From contig CALMCK010000142.1 of assembly GCA_937862845.1 (NCBI GenBank), forward strand, positions 1-11,165: a DNA stretch of 11,165 nucleotides, read 5' to 3'. The notes beneath the pieces were generated by a model. It saw nothing but the letters and a program-made list of their open reading frames with translations. It was not told where the DNA came from and ran no database searches. The stretch's first letter is position 1. The number at the start of each line of letters is the position of its first letter. This document shows positions 1 to 7,569 of the stretch, in pieces. A program made the translations under genes and the position numbers. This DNA is from an uncultured Burkholderiaceae bacterium (lineage in GTDB: Bacteria; Pseudomonadota; Gammaproteobacteria; Burkholderiales; Burkholderiaceae).

Positions 1-64
1 TCAAGGCGCAAGAAATGTCGTGGAACACGACTTCGCGGTATTCTGGGTGAATGCTAGGTTTCAT
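1..64 (-). CDS. rpmE2: 50S ribosomal protein L31 type B (partial, N-terminus only)
   Basis: Read on the minus strand from the ATG at 64-62, the frame gives MKPSIHPEYREVVFHDISC and runs off the left edge after 21 codons. The 'IHPEYR-VVFHD' start is typical of type B bL31, the zinc-independent form. Type A L31 instead has a Cys-X-Cys pair near residue 16, which is absent here; the single Cys at residue 19 does not restore it. The protein sits on the large subunit at the bridge to the small subunit. An AAGGA ribosome binding site lies 7 bases upstream of the ATG on the minus strand. The gene diverges from greB. In many Burkholderiales type B is the only L31, so zinc (Zur) control need not apply, and I see no Zur-like palindrome upstream. 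The fragment is short, but the match to the family start is very specific. Confidence 0.85.
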   Translation of the reverse strand, partial: MKPSIHPEYREVVFHDISCAL

Positions 65-161
65 GATTTTATCCTTGAGGTTAAATGGCAGCCAATTGAG
101 CCGTCGACATTCCAATAAGTCAACTGATAACCCAATCACACGCCAAAATAAAAAGCCGCTT

Positions 162-190
162 ATTATCACACAAGCACCGCCGTTTCGCAA
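162..190 (-). promoter_or_regulatory. Candidate sigma70 promoter of rpmE2 with extended -10
   Basis: On the minus strand, TTGCGA (190-185) is followed by a 17-base spacer and GATAAT (167-162). TG precedes the -10 by one base, making it an extended -10. Transcription would start near 155, leaving a leader of about 91 nt before the rpmE2 ATG. This is consensus matching by eye. Confidence 0.5.
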
Positions 191-216
191 CGATTATGTG
201 TGCAAACTCAAGCAAA

Positions 217-245
217 TGCACAGAAGTGTTGTCAAGCGGTACAAT
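217..245 (+). promoter_or_regulatory. Candidate sigma70 promoter of greB
   Basis: TGCACA (217-222, 4 of 6 to consensus), a 17-base spacer and TACAAT (240-245, 5 of 6) lie just ahead of greB. The expected start near 252 leaves a leader of about 22 nt. It sits back to back with the rpmE2 promoter, with 26 bp between the two -35 elements. Confidence 0.5.
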
Positions 246-273
246 CGGGGTTTGCTAAAATTCAAATACACCG

Positions 274-804
274 ATGACACAACCAGAGCCCATAGCCGCC
301 CCCGTCAAAAATTACATGACCCCAGCAGGATTTGCTCGCTTAAAAGCAGAGCTGACAGCGCTGGTCGAAATCGAGCGTCCAGAAATCACCCAAATCGTCT
401 CTTGGGCCGCTAAAAACGGTGACCGATCAGAGAATGGCGACTATCTGTATGTCAAAAAACGGCTGCGCGAAATAGACCGCCGCATTCGTTTTTTAATCAA
501 AGCCTTGGAGAATGCTGCCGTGATTGACCCCGCATTACAAACTCATGGCGAGCAGATATTTTTTGGTGCGACCGTGAGTTACTGGCGCGAAATTGACGAA
601 ACCGAACACACCATCAGCATTGTCGGGCGTGACGAAGTGAACACCGAGCGCGGCTGGGTCAGTTGGAACAGCCCGATAGCCAAAGCCATGCTCAAAGCGT
701 GGGTAGGCGACGAAATACGGGTGCATGTGCCATCGGGAGTGGAGGTGGTCGAAATCACGGAAGTGCAGTACATTGCCTTGCACGATGAGACGGATGTCAC
801 GTAA
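274..804 (+). CDS. greB: Transcription elongation factor GreB
   Basis: The product is a 176-residue cytoplasmic factor that enters the RNA polymerase secondary channel and stimulates cleavage of backtracked transcripts. The N-terminal coiled coil (about residues 15-85) carries the conserved stretch 'AAKNGDRSENGDY' with the acidic Asp and Glu of the tip loop that help place the catalytic magnesium. It is followed by 'KKRLREIDRRIRFL', which is characteristic of GreB over GreA. The C-terminal FKBP-like domain has 'FFGATV' and 'ISIVGRDE', then 'SPIAKAMLKAWVGDEI'. The length is slightly above the E. coli protein (about 158) because of a 14-residue N-terminal extension before 'NYMTPAGFARL'. Such extensions occur in Burkholderiales GreB, so I kept the ATG at 274, although it has no clear Shine-Dalgarno. 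The ATG at 316 is the alternative start. No clear terminator follows, so read-through toward pbpG is possible. Confidence 0.95.
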   Translation: MTQPEPIAAPVKNYMTPAGFARLKAELTALVEIERPEITQIVSWAAKNGDRSENGDYLYVKKRLREIDRRIRFLIKALENAAVIDPALQTHGEQIFFGATVSYWREIDETEHTISIVGRDEVNTERGWVSWNSPIAKAMLKAWVGDEIRVHVPSGVEVVEITEVQYIALHDETDVT

Positions 805-1002
805 AGTGTTGAAAAACTCGATGGGTGTTGTTGTCAGGTGAATTTTGAAGTTTTTCCTTTACATGTGGGGTGAAACCATTTGATTTTTATGAGTTTTTAT
901 CGTACCATGCAGTCAAATAGGGCGATTTTCAAATTGTGTAAACAAAGTTCCATCATGAAAAAGCCCCATATTTTTGCACCAAAAAAATTATTGATGGATT
1001 TG

Positions 1003-1011
1003 TGAGATAAT
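1003..1011 (+). promoter_or_regulatory. Candidate extended -10 promoter of pbpG
   Basis: TGAGATAAT contains a TG one base upstream of GATAAT (1006-1011, 5 of 6 to TATAAT). No good -35 lies at 16-18 bp, as expected for an extended -10 promoter. The start would be near 1018, leaving a leader of about 90 nt with a small TCAAGG/CCTTGA hairpin (1065-1080). The rest of the gap 805-1002 shows no gene that I can support. Confidence 0.4.
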
Positions 1012-1099
1012 TATCGTTTTGGATGAATCGTCTAAACAGCGGTCATTTCATGAATTTTTAAGAGTCAAGGAACACCTTGAGTCCACACCCACCCAAGAT

Positions 1100-1103
1100 G
1101 GAG
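1100..1103 (+). promoter_or_regulatory. Ribosome binding site that fixes the pbpG start
   Basis: GGAG lies 5 bases before the ATG at 1109. The open frame continues upstream to a TTG at 1019, but that codon has no ribosome binding site and would put 30 residues ahead of a clear signal peptide. The ATG at 1109 is therefore the start. Confidence 0.75.
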
Positions 1104-1108
1104 TGATT

Positions 1109-2194
1109 ATGAAACACTTACTCAAATTAAGCCTCGTGTCGGTACTGGCATTGAGCCTCGCCCTGCCAGTCTCTGCGAAAACAGCGACCAAAGTTGCAGT
1201 GAAAGCACCAGTGGCAAAAACCACCGCGAAAAAAACAATTAAAGTGGTTAAGGTCGCGCCGAAAAAAACGGCGACAGTGGCTAAGGCAACAGCAAAGAAA
1301 ACAGTTAAAGTCGCTAAAGCAGCACCTAAAAAAACCGTTCAAGTGGCCAAAGCAAAAGCGCCCGTCGTGCGCACAGTGTCATATGGCCGTCAATATGGCT
1401 TGGACAGTGTCTATGATCCTTTGAGTTTACATGCCAGCTCGGCCGTGGTTGTCGATCAAAACAGCTGGACGACTGTGTATGAAAAAAATGCACGCACGAA
1501 GTTACCGATTGCCTCGATCACCAAGCTCATGACCGCCATGGTGACTTTGGATGCGGGTCTGGATTTGAATGAAACCATTGTCATTGACGATGAGGACGCG
1601 GCGCACTATCGCTCATCTCGTTTGCCTGTCGGTACAAACTTAACCCGTCACGATGTTTTATTGTTGGCGTTGATGTCATCTGAAAATCGTGCCGCCTATG
1701 CGCTTGGCCGCACCTATCCAGGCGGTATCTACGCGTTCGTGCAAGCGATGAATGCAAAAGCCGCCATGCTCAACATGGACGCAACTTTTGTTGACCCAAG
1801 TGGTTTGTCATCATCGAATCAAGCCACCGCGATGGATTTGGCTAAAATGGTCAACGCCGCCTCACAATACCGTACGATTCGCCAGCTCTCCACCGCAGAG
1901 TCGGCCACTGTGTACACAGCGTCGGGACGCCAATTGGTTTACCACAACAGCGACCGTTTGATTTCTCGCAACATGGGCTGGAAAATCGGCATGCAGAAAA
2001 CAGGCACTTTACGTGCGGCAGGTAAATGCGTGGTGATTCAAGCCGTGATTAACGGTTCACCTAAAATCATTGTTCTGTTGGATTCAAGAGATGCCAATAC
2101 ACGCATTACCGACGCAGTTGCCATTAAAGACTGGCTCGAAGCAGGTGGCGCAGGTACGATTTCAAGTTTACGCATTATCAGCAGCGATGGTTGA
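1109..2194 (+). CDS. pbpG: D-alanyl-D-alanine endopeptidase, PBP7 type (peptidase S11)
   Basis: This is a 361-residue exported serine peptidase expected to cut D-Ala-meso-DAP cross-links in peptidoglycan in the periplasm. Residues 1-23 form a signal peptide: MKHLLKL, a hydrophobic core, then an Ala-Leu-Pro-Val-Ser-Ala cleavage site. Residues 24-85 are a Lys/Ala/Val-rich linker that includes four 11-residue repeats. The catalytic domain spans about 105-350 and has all three penicillin-binding motifs: SxxK at S136-I-T-K139, SxN at S191-E-N193 and KTG at K297-T-G299. The stretches 'ALMSSENRAAYALGRTYPGG' and 'DPSGLSSSNQATA' are characteristic of the PBP7 (PbpG) branch rather than the DacA carboxypeptidases, and the long C-terminal DacA domain is missing. 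The gene has its own likely promoter and terminator, so it is probably monocistronic. The family is firm; endopeptidase rather than carboxypeptidase activity is inferred from the branch. Confidence 0.9.
   Translation: MKHLLKLSLVSVLALSLALPVSAKTATKVAVKAPVAKTTAKKTIKVVKVAPKKTATVAKATAKKTVKVAKAAPKKTVQVAKAKAPVVRTVSYGRQYGLDSVYDPLSLHASSAVVVDQNSWTTVYEKNARTKLPIASITKLMTAMVTLDAGLDLNETIVIDDEDAAHYRSSRLPVGTNLTRHDVLLLALMSSENRAAYALGRTYPGGIYAFVQAMNAKAAMLNMDATFVDPSGLSSSNQATAMDLAKMVNAASQYRTIRQLSTAESATVYTASGRQLVYHNSDRLISRNMGWKIGMQKTGTLRAAGKCVVIQAVINGSPKIIVLLDSRDANTRITDAVAIKDWLEAGGAGTISSLRIISSDG
1229..1360 (+). repeat. Four tandem 33-bp units encoding 11-residue Lys-rich repeats in pbpG
   Basis: Units at 1229-1261, 1262-1294, 1295-1327 and 1328-1360 encode KKTIKVVKVAP, KKTATVAKATA, KKTVKVAKAAP and KKTVQVAKAKA (residues 41-84). 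Each begins Lys-Lys-Thr. Units 1, 2 and 4 begin with a run of seven A bases (1229-1235, 1262-1268, 1328-1334). Unit 3 has AAGAAAACA and breaks the run. The copies have diverged at DNA level. The composition resembles histone H1-like or AlgP-like tails, but here it follows a signal peptide. Confidence 0.85.
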
Positions 2195-2211
2195 TGCGCT
2201 TAAGCCCGATG

Positions 2212-2242
2212 AAAAGCCTTCGTGATTTGCGAAGGCTTTTTT
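2212..2242 (+). terminator. Rho-independent terminator of pbpG
   Basis: AAAAGCCTTCG (2212-2222) pairs perfectly with CGAAGGCTTTT (2230-2240) around a 7-base loop, and a run of six T ends at 2242. It begins 17 bases after the pbpG stop. The A-rich left arm could let it work in both directions, but no minus-strand gene is seen nearby. Confidence 0.9.
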
Positions 2243-2274
2243 CATTCTGTCATAAATAAAATACAGCAAAAAAT

Positions 2275-5200
2275 ATGAAGACCGAGTTAAACAAACTAAA
2301 ACAAGCTCAAACTCAAACAGCAAAAAAAGAGCCAACAAAAGCGCAGACACCTCATCCATCGCGCGCCGCAAAGTCGCGCCCGCCGTCGCCATCCCAGCGA
2401 GATGCTGGCAATACTCGCCCCATCAAAAAACGCGCGCCCATCGATCCAGTGCAAGCGGAGAAATTTCGTGCCGCGATTGAATTTCCAGAGGCTTTGCCAG
2501 TCAGTGCCGAGCGAGAAAAAATTTGCGCGCTCATCAGCGAGCATCAGGTGTTGATTGTCTGTGGTGAGACGGGCTCAGGCAAAACCACTCAGTTGCCGAA
2601 AATGTGTTTGTCGCTCGCACGCGGTATTGGCGCGGGCGGGTCTGGGTTGATCGGGCACACGCAACCACGGCGTTTGGCTGCGACCAGTACAGCGAAACGC
2701 ATTGCCGAGGAACTTCACTCAAATCTGGGTGATGTGGTGGGTTATAAAATCCGTTTTCAAGATCGACTGCACGAGGGCGCATCGATTAAACTGATGACCG
2801 ACGGCATACTGCTGGCCGAAACGCAAACAGACCCCCTGCTTAAACAGTACGACACGATTATTATTGACGAGGCACATGAGCGCAGTTTAAACATTGATTT
2901 TTTGATGGGCTACATCAAAGAGATTTTGCCCAAGCGTCCCGACTTAAAGCTCATCATCACTTCCGCAACCATCGATGCAGAGCGATTTTCCGAGCACTTT
3001 GCCAACGAACGCGGCAATGCACCGATTGTCAATGTCAGCGGTCGAACCTATCCAGTTGAGCTGCGCTATCGACCGATACAACGTGACGAAAACGACAAAG
3101 AGCGTGATTTGTATGACGGTATTGTCGATGCTGTCGATGAGCTGGCGCGGGAGGGCTCTGGCGATGTTTTGGTGTTTTTACCAGGTGAGCGAGAGATTCG
3201 CGAAGCGGCCGAAGCATTGCGCAAACACCATCCGCCGCATGTCGAAATTTTGCCTTTGTTCGCACGACTCACGGCCACGGATCAAGAAAAAATATTCAAA
3301 CCGTCCAACGCACGGCGCATCGTGCTCGCGACCAATGTCGCGGAGACCTCACTGACTGTGCCTGGTATACGCTATGTGGTGGACAGTGGTTTGGCGCGGG
3401 TGAAGCGCTATTCATACCGTCAAAAAGTTGAACAACTGCAAATCGAAGCCATCGCCAAAGCCGCCGCCAATCAGCGCTCAGGCCGCTGTGGTCGTGTCGC
3501 GGCGGGCGTGTGCATTCGTTTGTACGACGAAGCAGATTTTGTGGCGCGACCTGATTTCACTGACCCAGAGATTTTGCGTTCATCGTTGGCCAGTGTGATT
3601 TTGCGCATGAAGGCTCTTGGTTTGACGACGATTGAAGAGTTCCCATTTGTGCAAGCGCCGCTCAATCGAGCGATTGTCGATGGCTATCATTTGTTGCAAG
3701 AGTTGGGGGCGCTGGATGATCAAAATCAGCTCACAGACACTGGGCGCAGCATTGCAAAACTACCCATTGACCCGAAGGTTGCGCGCATGTTGCTCGCCGC
3801 ACGTGATGAGGGTTCTCTGCGTGAAATGCTGATTATCGCCAGCGCGCTGTCGATACAGGACGTGCGTGATCGGCCTGCCGATGTGCGTCAGCAAGCAGAT
3901 GCGGCGCATGTGAAATTTAACGATCCTGCCTCTGAGTTTAAAACCTATCTTAAAATTTGGGCGTGGTTTGATGATGCGCTCACACACAAAAAATCCCATC
4001 GACAGCTGCATGATAAGTGCCGAGAAAACTTTCTTTCACCGCTGCGTTTGCGCGAGTGGCGTGACGTGCACACACAATTGTCCAGCATGATTAAAGACAT
4101 GCGTTGGCGCATCAACGATGTTGAGCCCACCCATGAGCAATTGCATTGCTCTTTGTTGGCGGGTTTATTGGGCAATGTTGGTTTTAAAAACGACAAAGTC
4201 AATGAAGCTGACAAAAACAAAACAGGCCAGCGGCAACAATATTATTTGGGTGCGCGTGGCATACAGTTTTATCTCTGGCCCGGTTCGAGTTTGTCTAAAA
4301 AAAATGCGCAATGGGTGATGGCGGCTGAGCTGGTTGAAACCACACGATTGTTCGCCCGAGGCCTGGCAAAAATCGAGACAAAATGGTTGGAAAAAGTCGG
4401 TGCGCATCTGCTCAAAAAATCATACAGTGAGCCGCGCTGGCGCAAGCGCGCAGGACAGGTGCAGGCAGACGAGCGCGCGACCTTGTATGGCTTGGTGGTT
4501 TACAGTGGCCGGCCCGTGAGCTATGCGCGGATTGACGCGGCGCACGCGCGTGAGGTGTTCATCCGTGAAGGTGTGGCGACGCATGATTTGGAGGGGCGCT
4601 TTCCATTCATCACGCACAATCGCCAGCTCATCGCACAGATCGAAAACATCGAACACAAATCACGTCGTCAGGATGTGCTGGTTGATGATGAGTTGATTGT
4701 CGCGTTTTATGATTCAGTGATTCCTGCGGACATCAGTGACACGCGCCAATTGCAAAAATGGCACGACGAGGTCACACGCACCAATGCGAAAATTTTATAC
4801 CTGTCCCGCGACGAGCTCATGCGCCACGAAGCGGCGGGTGTGACCACCGATGTGTTTCCAAAAGTCATGGCCATCGGCGGAGTCGACTGCTCACTCACTT
4901 ATCATTTTGAACCAAACTCACCGCGCGATGGTGTGACGCTCACAGTGCCGATTGCGCTGCTCAATCAAATCGCCATCCATCAATGCGACTGGCTGGTCGC
5001 GGGCATGGTGAAGCCGAAGGCGCAGGCATTGCTCAAATCATTGCCACAAAAATTGCGTCGGCATTGCGTGCCTCTGCCTGACTATGTGGACGAATTCATT
5101 GAGTGGGCGAATCAGGAAGACAAGTCGAGCGAGAAGTCGGTGCTCGATGCTTTGATTGAATTTTATCGTTTGAAAACCCAGCAGTTGATTAAAGCCACTG

Positions 5201-6243
5201 ATTTTAAAATGGAGACGCTGCCCGCACACGCATTCATGAATTTTAAGCTTGTCGATGAGTACGGACGTCAACTTGAAATGAGTCGCAACTTACCGATGCT
5301 GCGCACGCATTTCGGTGGTCAAGCGCGCAGCTCTTTTCAAGATGTCGCGTCACAACAAAATCAAAATAGCCAAACCGATATGGCGCGTCCCGTCACTGAA
5401 TGGGATTTTGGCGTGTTGCCCGAACTCATGGAATTGCAAAAAGGCAATAAAAAAATGTTTGGCTACCCTGCGTTACAAGCAGGGCAAACGCAGTGTGAGC
5501 TGTCAGTTTGGGATGAGGAGTCGGTCGCGCAGTCTGTGCATTTGCAAGGTGTGCTGGCATTGGCGCGCTTACAGCTTAAAGACACGATGAAGCATTTGGA
5601 GAAAAACATACCAGATGCGGTGAGCATGGGCATGCTCTACACAGGATTGACCAGCGACAGCTTGGAGGCACTTAAGTCTGACATCGTGCAAATCGCTTTG
5701 CAGCGTGCGTGCGGCATCGACGAGCGTCAGTGCCCTCGTGATGCAGAGGCTTTTGGTGCGATGCTCACTCAAGCGAAAACGCGACTTGGTTTGATTGTTC
5801 AAGAAGTGTCACGGTTGGTGCACAGTATTTTGGTTGAGTGGCAAGCCGCGTCTAAAAAGCTCACGTCGATTAAATCGCAGCCCCAAACGCACGCAGACAT
5901 TGTCGCGCAAATTGAAAAGCTGGTGCCCAAGAGATTTTTATTGCACACACCTTACACACAGCTCGCACATTTCCCACGTTACTTTAAAGCGATGGTCATG
6001 CGCATGGACAAACTGCGCAACGATGCCGCACGCGACGCCCAGATGATGCGTGACATGCAGCCATTGTTACAAAACTGGCAACGCGCCATGAATGAAAGAG
6101 CGGGCGCGATTGATGAGGGGTTAACGCAATTTCGCTGGCTGGTTGAGGAACTTAGGGTGGGCCTGTTTGCACAGGAGTTGCGCACGCCCATGCCTGTCTC
6201 GGTCAAGCGGCTGAACAAGGTTTGGGACAGTTTGCAGCGTTAA
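2275..6243 (+). CDS. hrpA: ATP-dependent RNA helicase HrpA (DEAH box)
   Basis: The 1322-residue product is close to the roughly 1300 residues of E. coli HrpA and appears intact. A basic, Gln/Pro-rich tail (about 1-56) precedes the helicase core. Motifs seen are Walker A GETGSGKT (97-104), DEAH (198-201), SAT (230-232), motif V TNVAETSLT (353-361) and motif VI QRSGRCGR (400-407). A helicase-associated HA2/ratchet region (about 430-530) and an OB-fold region ('YYLGARGIQFYLWPGS', about 656-671) follow. The remaining 600 or so residues match the long C-terminal DUF3418 region that separates HrpA from HrpB. E. coli HrpA is linked to mRNA processing and, in more recent work, to clearing stalled ribosomes. 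The ATG at 2275 has no clear Shine-Dalgarno. A possible weak promoter (TTGCGA 2227-2232, CATAAA 2251-2256) overlaps the preceding terminator. No terminator separates it from azlC. Confidence 0.97.
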   Translation: MKTELNKLKQAQTQTAKKEPTKAQTPHPSRAAKSRPPSPSQRDAGNTRPIKKRAPIDPVQAEKFRAAIEFPEALPVSAEREKICALISEHQVLIVCGETGSGKTTQLPKMCLSLARGIGAGGSGLIGHTQPRRLAATSTAKRIAEELHSNLGDVVGYKIRFQDRLHEGASIKLMTDGILLAETQTDPLLKQYDTIIIDEAHERSLNIDFLMGYIKEILPKRPDLKLIITSATIDAERFSEHFANERGNAPIVNVSGRTYPVELRYRPIQRDENDKERDLYDGIVDAVDELAREGSGDVLVFLPGEREIREAAEALRKHHPPHVEILPLFARLTATDQEKIFKPSNARRIVLATNVAETSLTVPGIRYVVDSGLARVKRYSYRQKVEQLQIEAIAKAAANQRSGRCGRVAAGVCIRLYDEADFVARPDFTDPEILRSSLASVILRMKALGLTTIEEFPFVQAPLNRAIVDGYHLLQELGALDDQNQLTDTGRSIAKLPIDPKVARMLLAARDEGSLREMLIIASALSIQDVRDRPADVRQQADAAHVKFNDPASEFKTYLKIWAWFDDALTHKKSHRQLHDKCRENFLSPLRLREWRDVHTQLSSMIKDMRWRINDVEPTHEQLHCSLLAGLLGNVGFKNDKVNEADKNKTGQRQQYYLGARGIQFYLWPGSSLSKKNAQWVMAAELVETTRLFARGLAKIETKWLEKVGAHLLKKSYSEPRWRKRAGQVQADERATLYGLVVYSGRPVSYARIDAAHAREVFIREGVATHDLEGRFPFITHNRQLIAQIENIEHKSRRQDVLVDDELIVAFYDSVIPADISDTRQLQKWHDEVTRTNAKILYLSRDELMRHEAAGVTTDVFPKVMAIGGVDCSLTYHFEPNSPRDGVTLTVPIALLNQIAIHQCDWLVAGMVKPKAQALLKSLPQKLRRHCVPLPDYVDEFIEWANQEDKSSEKSVLDALIEFYRLKTQQLIKATDFKMETLPAHAFMNFKLVDEYGRQLEMSRNLPMLRTHFGGQARSSFQDVASQQNQNSQTDMARPVTEWDFGVLPELMELQKGNKKMFGYPALQAGQTQCELSVWDEESVAQSVHLQGVLALARLQLKDTMKHLEKNIPDAVSMGMLYTGLTSDSLEALKSDIVQIALQRACGIDERQCPRDAEAFGAMLTQAKTRLGLIVQEVSRLVHSILVEWQAASKKLTSIKSQPQTHADIVAQIEKLVPKRFLLHTPYTQLAHFPRYFKAMVMRMDKLRNDAARDAQMMRDMQPLLQNWQRAMNERAGAIDEGLTQFRWLVEELRVGLFAQELRTPMPVSVKRLNKVWDSLQR

Positions 6244-6299
6244 CGCTGCTGTTGATACAGTCGATGTAATGATTTGACTGACATTTTTAGAGTGTGTTT

Positions 6300-7109
6300 A
6301 TGATGAATTCTATACTTTCATGGTTTGGCGTTGTGGCTGATAACGATGCCGATCGCGAGGCGGCGAGGGCCGCGTTTCGTGATGGTGTCCAGACCATCAC
6401 GCCGACTTTTTCTGCGACGATTATATGGGCGATGGTGACGGCGGTCGCTATGATTGCGGCGGGCTTGTCGCCGTTTTATGTGCTGTTGATTAACATGATT
6501 GTGTATGCTGCATCGGCGCAGCTGACAGTGCTTCTCATGCTGATGACTCAAGCGCCTGTGTTTGTGATTTGGTTGGCAGCGGCGGCGGTGAATCTGCGTT
6601 TTGTGATTTTCAGTGCGGGCTTTCGACCGTATTTTCGACATCTGCCATTGCGTCAGCGCTTGCTGTATGGTTTTTTAAATGGCGATATTAACTCAATGTT
6701 GTTTAACTATCGTTACCGCGACAGCGTTCCTGCCCCTGCGAGTTTTGAGCAGCGTGGATTTTTCTTGGGCTTGGCATTGCCGAATTATTGTGCTTGGCTT
6801 TTGGGTTGCGTCATCGGTACGGTATTTGCCAGCTTCATTCCTGTGGCATGGGGCTTGCAGTTGGCGGGGGTTTTGACTTTGTTGGTGCTGATTTTAAAAT
6901 CGGTCGATCACTGGGCAGGTGTGGCGGCGTGTGTGATGGCCGCGTTGACGGCAGTGTTGTTACACGGCTTGCCAAATAAACTTTGGATTGCGGTTGCGAT
7001 TCTGGTCGCGGTGGTGGTGGCTGTGGCCGTTGAGTCGATTTGGCCCAATGCATGGCTCAGTGCGTCAAGCCGTCGTTTGCAGGCATTGAAGAAGGAGGTG
7101 TCATCATGA
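6300..7109 (+). CDS. azlC: AzlC family branched-chain amino acid exporter, large subunit
   Basis: This 269-residue inner-membrane protein belongs to the AzlC/YgaZ family, whose members export branched-chain amino acids and some analogues together with a small AzlD/YgaH subunit. A soluble N-terminus ends in 'AAFRDGVQTITPTFSATIIWAM', followed by several hydrophobic segments, among them 'FYVLLINMIVYAASAQL', 'VFVIWLAAAAVNLRFVIFS', the Leu/Val/Ala-rich stretch after 'WGLQLAGV' and the Val-rich last helix. The 'VNLRFVIFSAGFRPYF' stretch is the family's conserved signature. The start is uncertain among GTG 6294, ATG 6300 and ATG 6303; I took 6300 because a weak AGAG lies a suitable distance upstream. 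The gene lies 56 bases after hrpA with no terminator between, and overlaps azlD by 4 bp. Substrate is inferred from the family only, and no Lrp-type regulator is adjacent. Confidence 0.9.
   Translation: MMNSILSWFGVVADNDADREAARAAFRDGVQTITPTFSATIIWAMVTAVAMIAAGLSPFYVLLINMIVYAASAQLTVLLMLMTQAPVFVIWLAAAAVNLRFVIFSAGFRPYFRHLPLRQRLLYGFLNGDINSMLFNYRYRDSVPAPASFEQRGFFLGLALPNYCAWLLGCVIGTVFASFIPVAWGLQLAGVLTLLVLILKSVDHWAGVAACVMAALTAVLLHGLPNKLWIAVAILVAVVVAVAVESIWPNAWLSASSRRLQALKKEVSS
7092..7099 (+). promoter_or_regulatory. Strong Shine-Dalgarno of azlD inside the end of azlC
   Basis: AAGGAGGT is a near-perfect anti-16S match 6 bases before the ATG at 7106. It fixes that start over the longer open frame that reaches back to 7040. 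With the ATGA overlap it suggests coupled translation of azlC and azlD. Confidence 0.85.
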
Positions 7110-7447
7110 GCTGGGAAAACCATTTGTGGTTGTGGATAGCGATTTTGGGTCTGTCGGTGGTGACGGTGGTCACGCGCTCATTTTTTTTGCTGACGCCGGC
7201 GAGTTTTGAGTTCTCACCTTTGGTACAACGGGCGTTGCGTTTTGCGCCTGCTGCGGCGATTGCGGCGGTGATTGCGCCAGATATTTTAATGCATCAAGAG
7301 GTGATTGATGTCACTTGGCACAACCGCGCATTGATTGCGAGCGTCATCGCAGGCGGCGCATTTGTTTGGCGGCAGAGCTTGGTGCTGACGATTGTGGTGG
7401 GCATGCTGGTTTTTACGGCGCTGCGTTTATTGGAAATCGGCGGGTGA
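7106..7447 (+). CDS. azlD: AzlD family branched-chain amino acid exporter, small subunit
   Basis: The 113-residue product is almost entirely hydrophobic. It has about four membrane segments: residues 8-30 ('LWIAILGLSVVTVVTRSFF'), 40-60 ('VQRALRFAPAAAIAAVIAP'), about 75-88 and 92-108. The 'TRSFFLL' and 'RALRFAPAAAIAAVIAPD' stretches match AzlD, where 'R-L-x-x-x-P-A-A-x-x-A' is conserved. It would form the export complex with the preceding AzlC. The ATG overlaps the azlC stop (ATGA, 7106-7109). The stop at 7447 is followed by a 122-bp gap with only a weak hairpin (GGTG 7505-7508 with CACC 7514-7517) before five T, a poor terminator candidate. Confidence 0.87.
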   Translation: MSWENHLWLWIAILGLSVVTVVTRSFFLLTPASFEFSPLVQRALRFAPAAAIAAVIAPDILMHQEVIDVTWHNRALIASVIAGGAFVWRQSLVLTIVVGMLVFTALRLLEIGG

Positions 7448-7525
7448 TGTTTTAATGCGCAGATGCACAGCCTGGGCAAATGGTCTGATGTCAAACGATA
7501 AACTGGTGCTATTCACCGACCAATT

Positions 7526-7554
7526 TTTCAATTAGAGTGTGTGTATCGTATATT
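7526..7554 (+). promoter_or_regulatory. Weak candidate promoter of the aminotransferase gene
   Basis: TATATT (7549-7554, 5 of 6 to the -10 consensus) has only a poor -35, TTTCAA (7526-7531), at 17 bp. The expected start would fall close to the AGGGG ribosome binding site (7559-7563), so the leader would be very short. Low certainty. Confidence 0.25.
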
Positions 7555-7569
7555 TTTTAGGGGTTTGAG

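Noticed and set aside
51..413. 120-codon open frame across the rpmE2-greB gap and into greB
   Set aside because: It overlaps both real genes in another frame, runs through both promoters, and has a low-complexity Arg/Ser/Asn-rich translation with no recognisable family.
811..856. GAAAAACT/AGTTTTTC inverted repeat after greB as a terminator
   Set aside because: The 8-bp stem is nearly all A-T, has a loop of about 30 bases and no T run after it. It is unlikely to end transcription.
955..1005. Sixteen-codon open frame starting MKKPHIFAPKK between greB and pbpG
   Set aside because: It has no Shine-Dalgarno, overlaps the candidate pbpG promoter, and is short enough to arise by chance in A/T-rich sequence.
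1019..1108. In-frame 30-codon upstream extension of pbpG starting at TTG 1019
   Set aside because: It has no ribosome binding site, would bury the signal peptide, and lies right at the inferred transcription start. The ATG at 1109 has GGAG 5 bases upstream.
6318..6641. 107-codon minus-strand frame inside azlC
   Set aside because: Its Arg/His-rich translation is the antisense shadow of a hydrophobic membrane protein gene; it has no family resemblance and no ribosome binding site.
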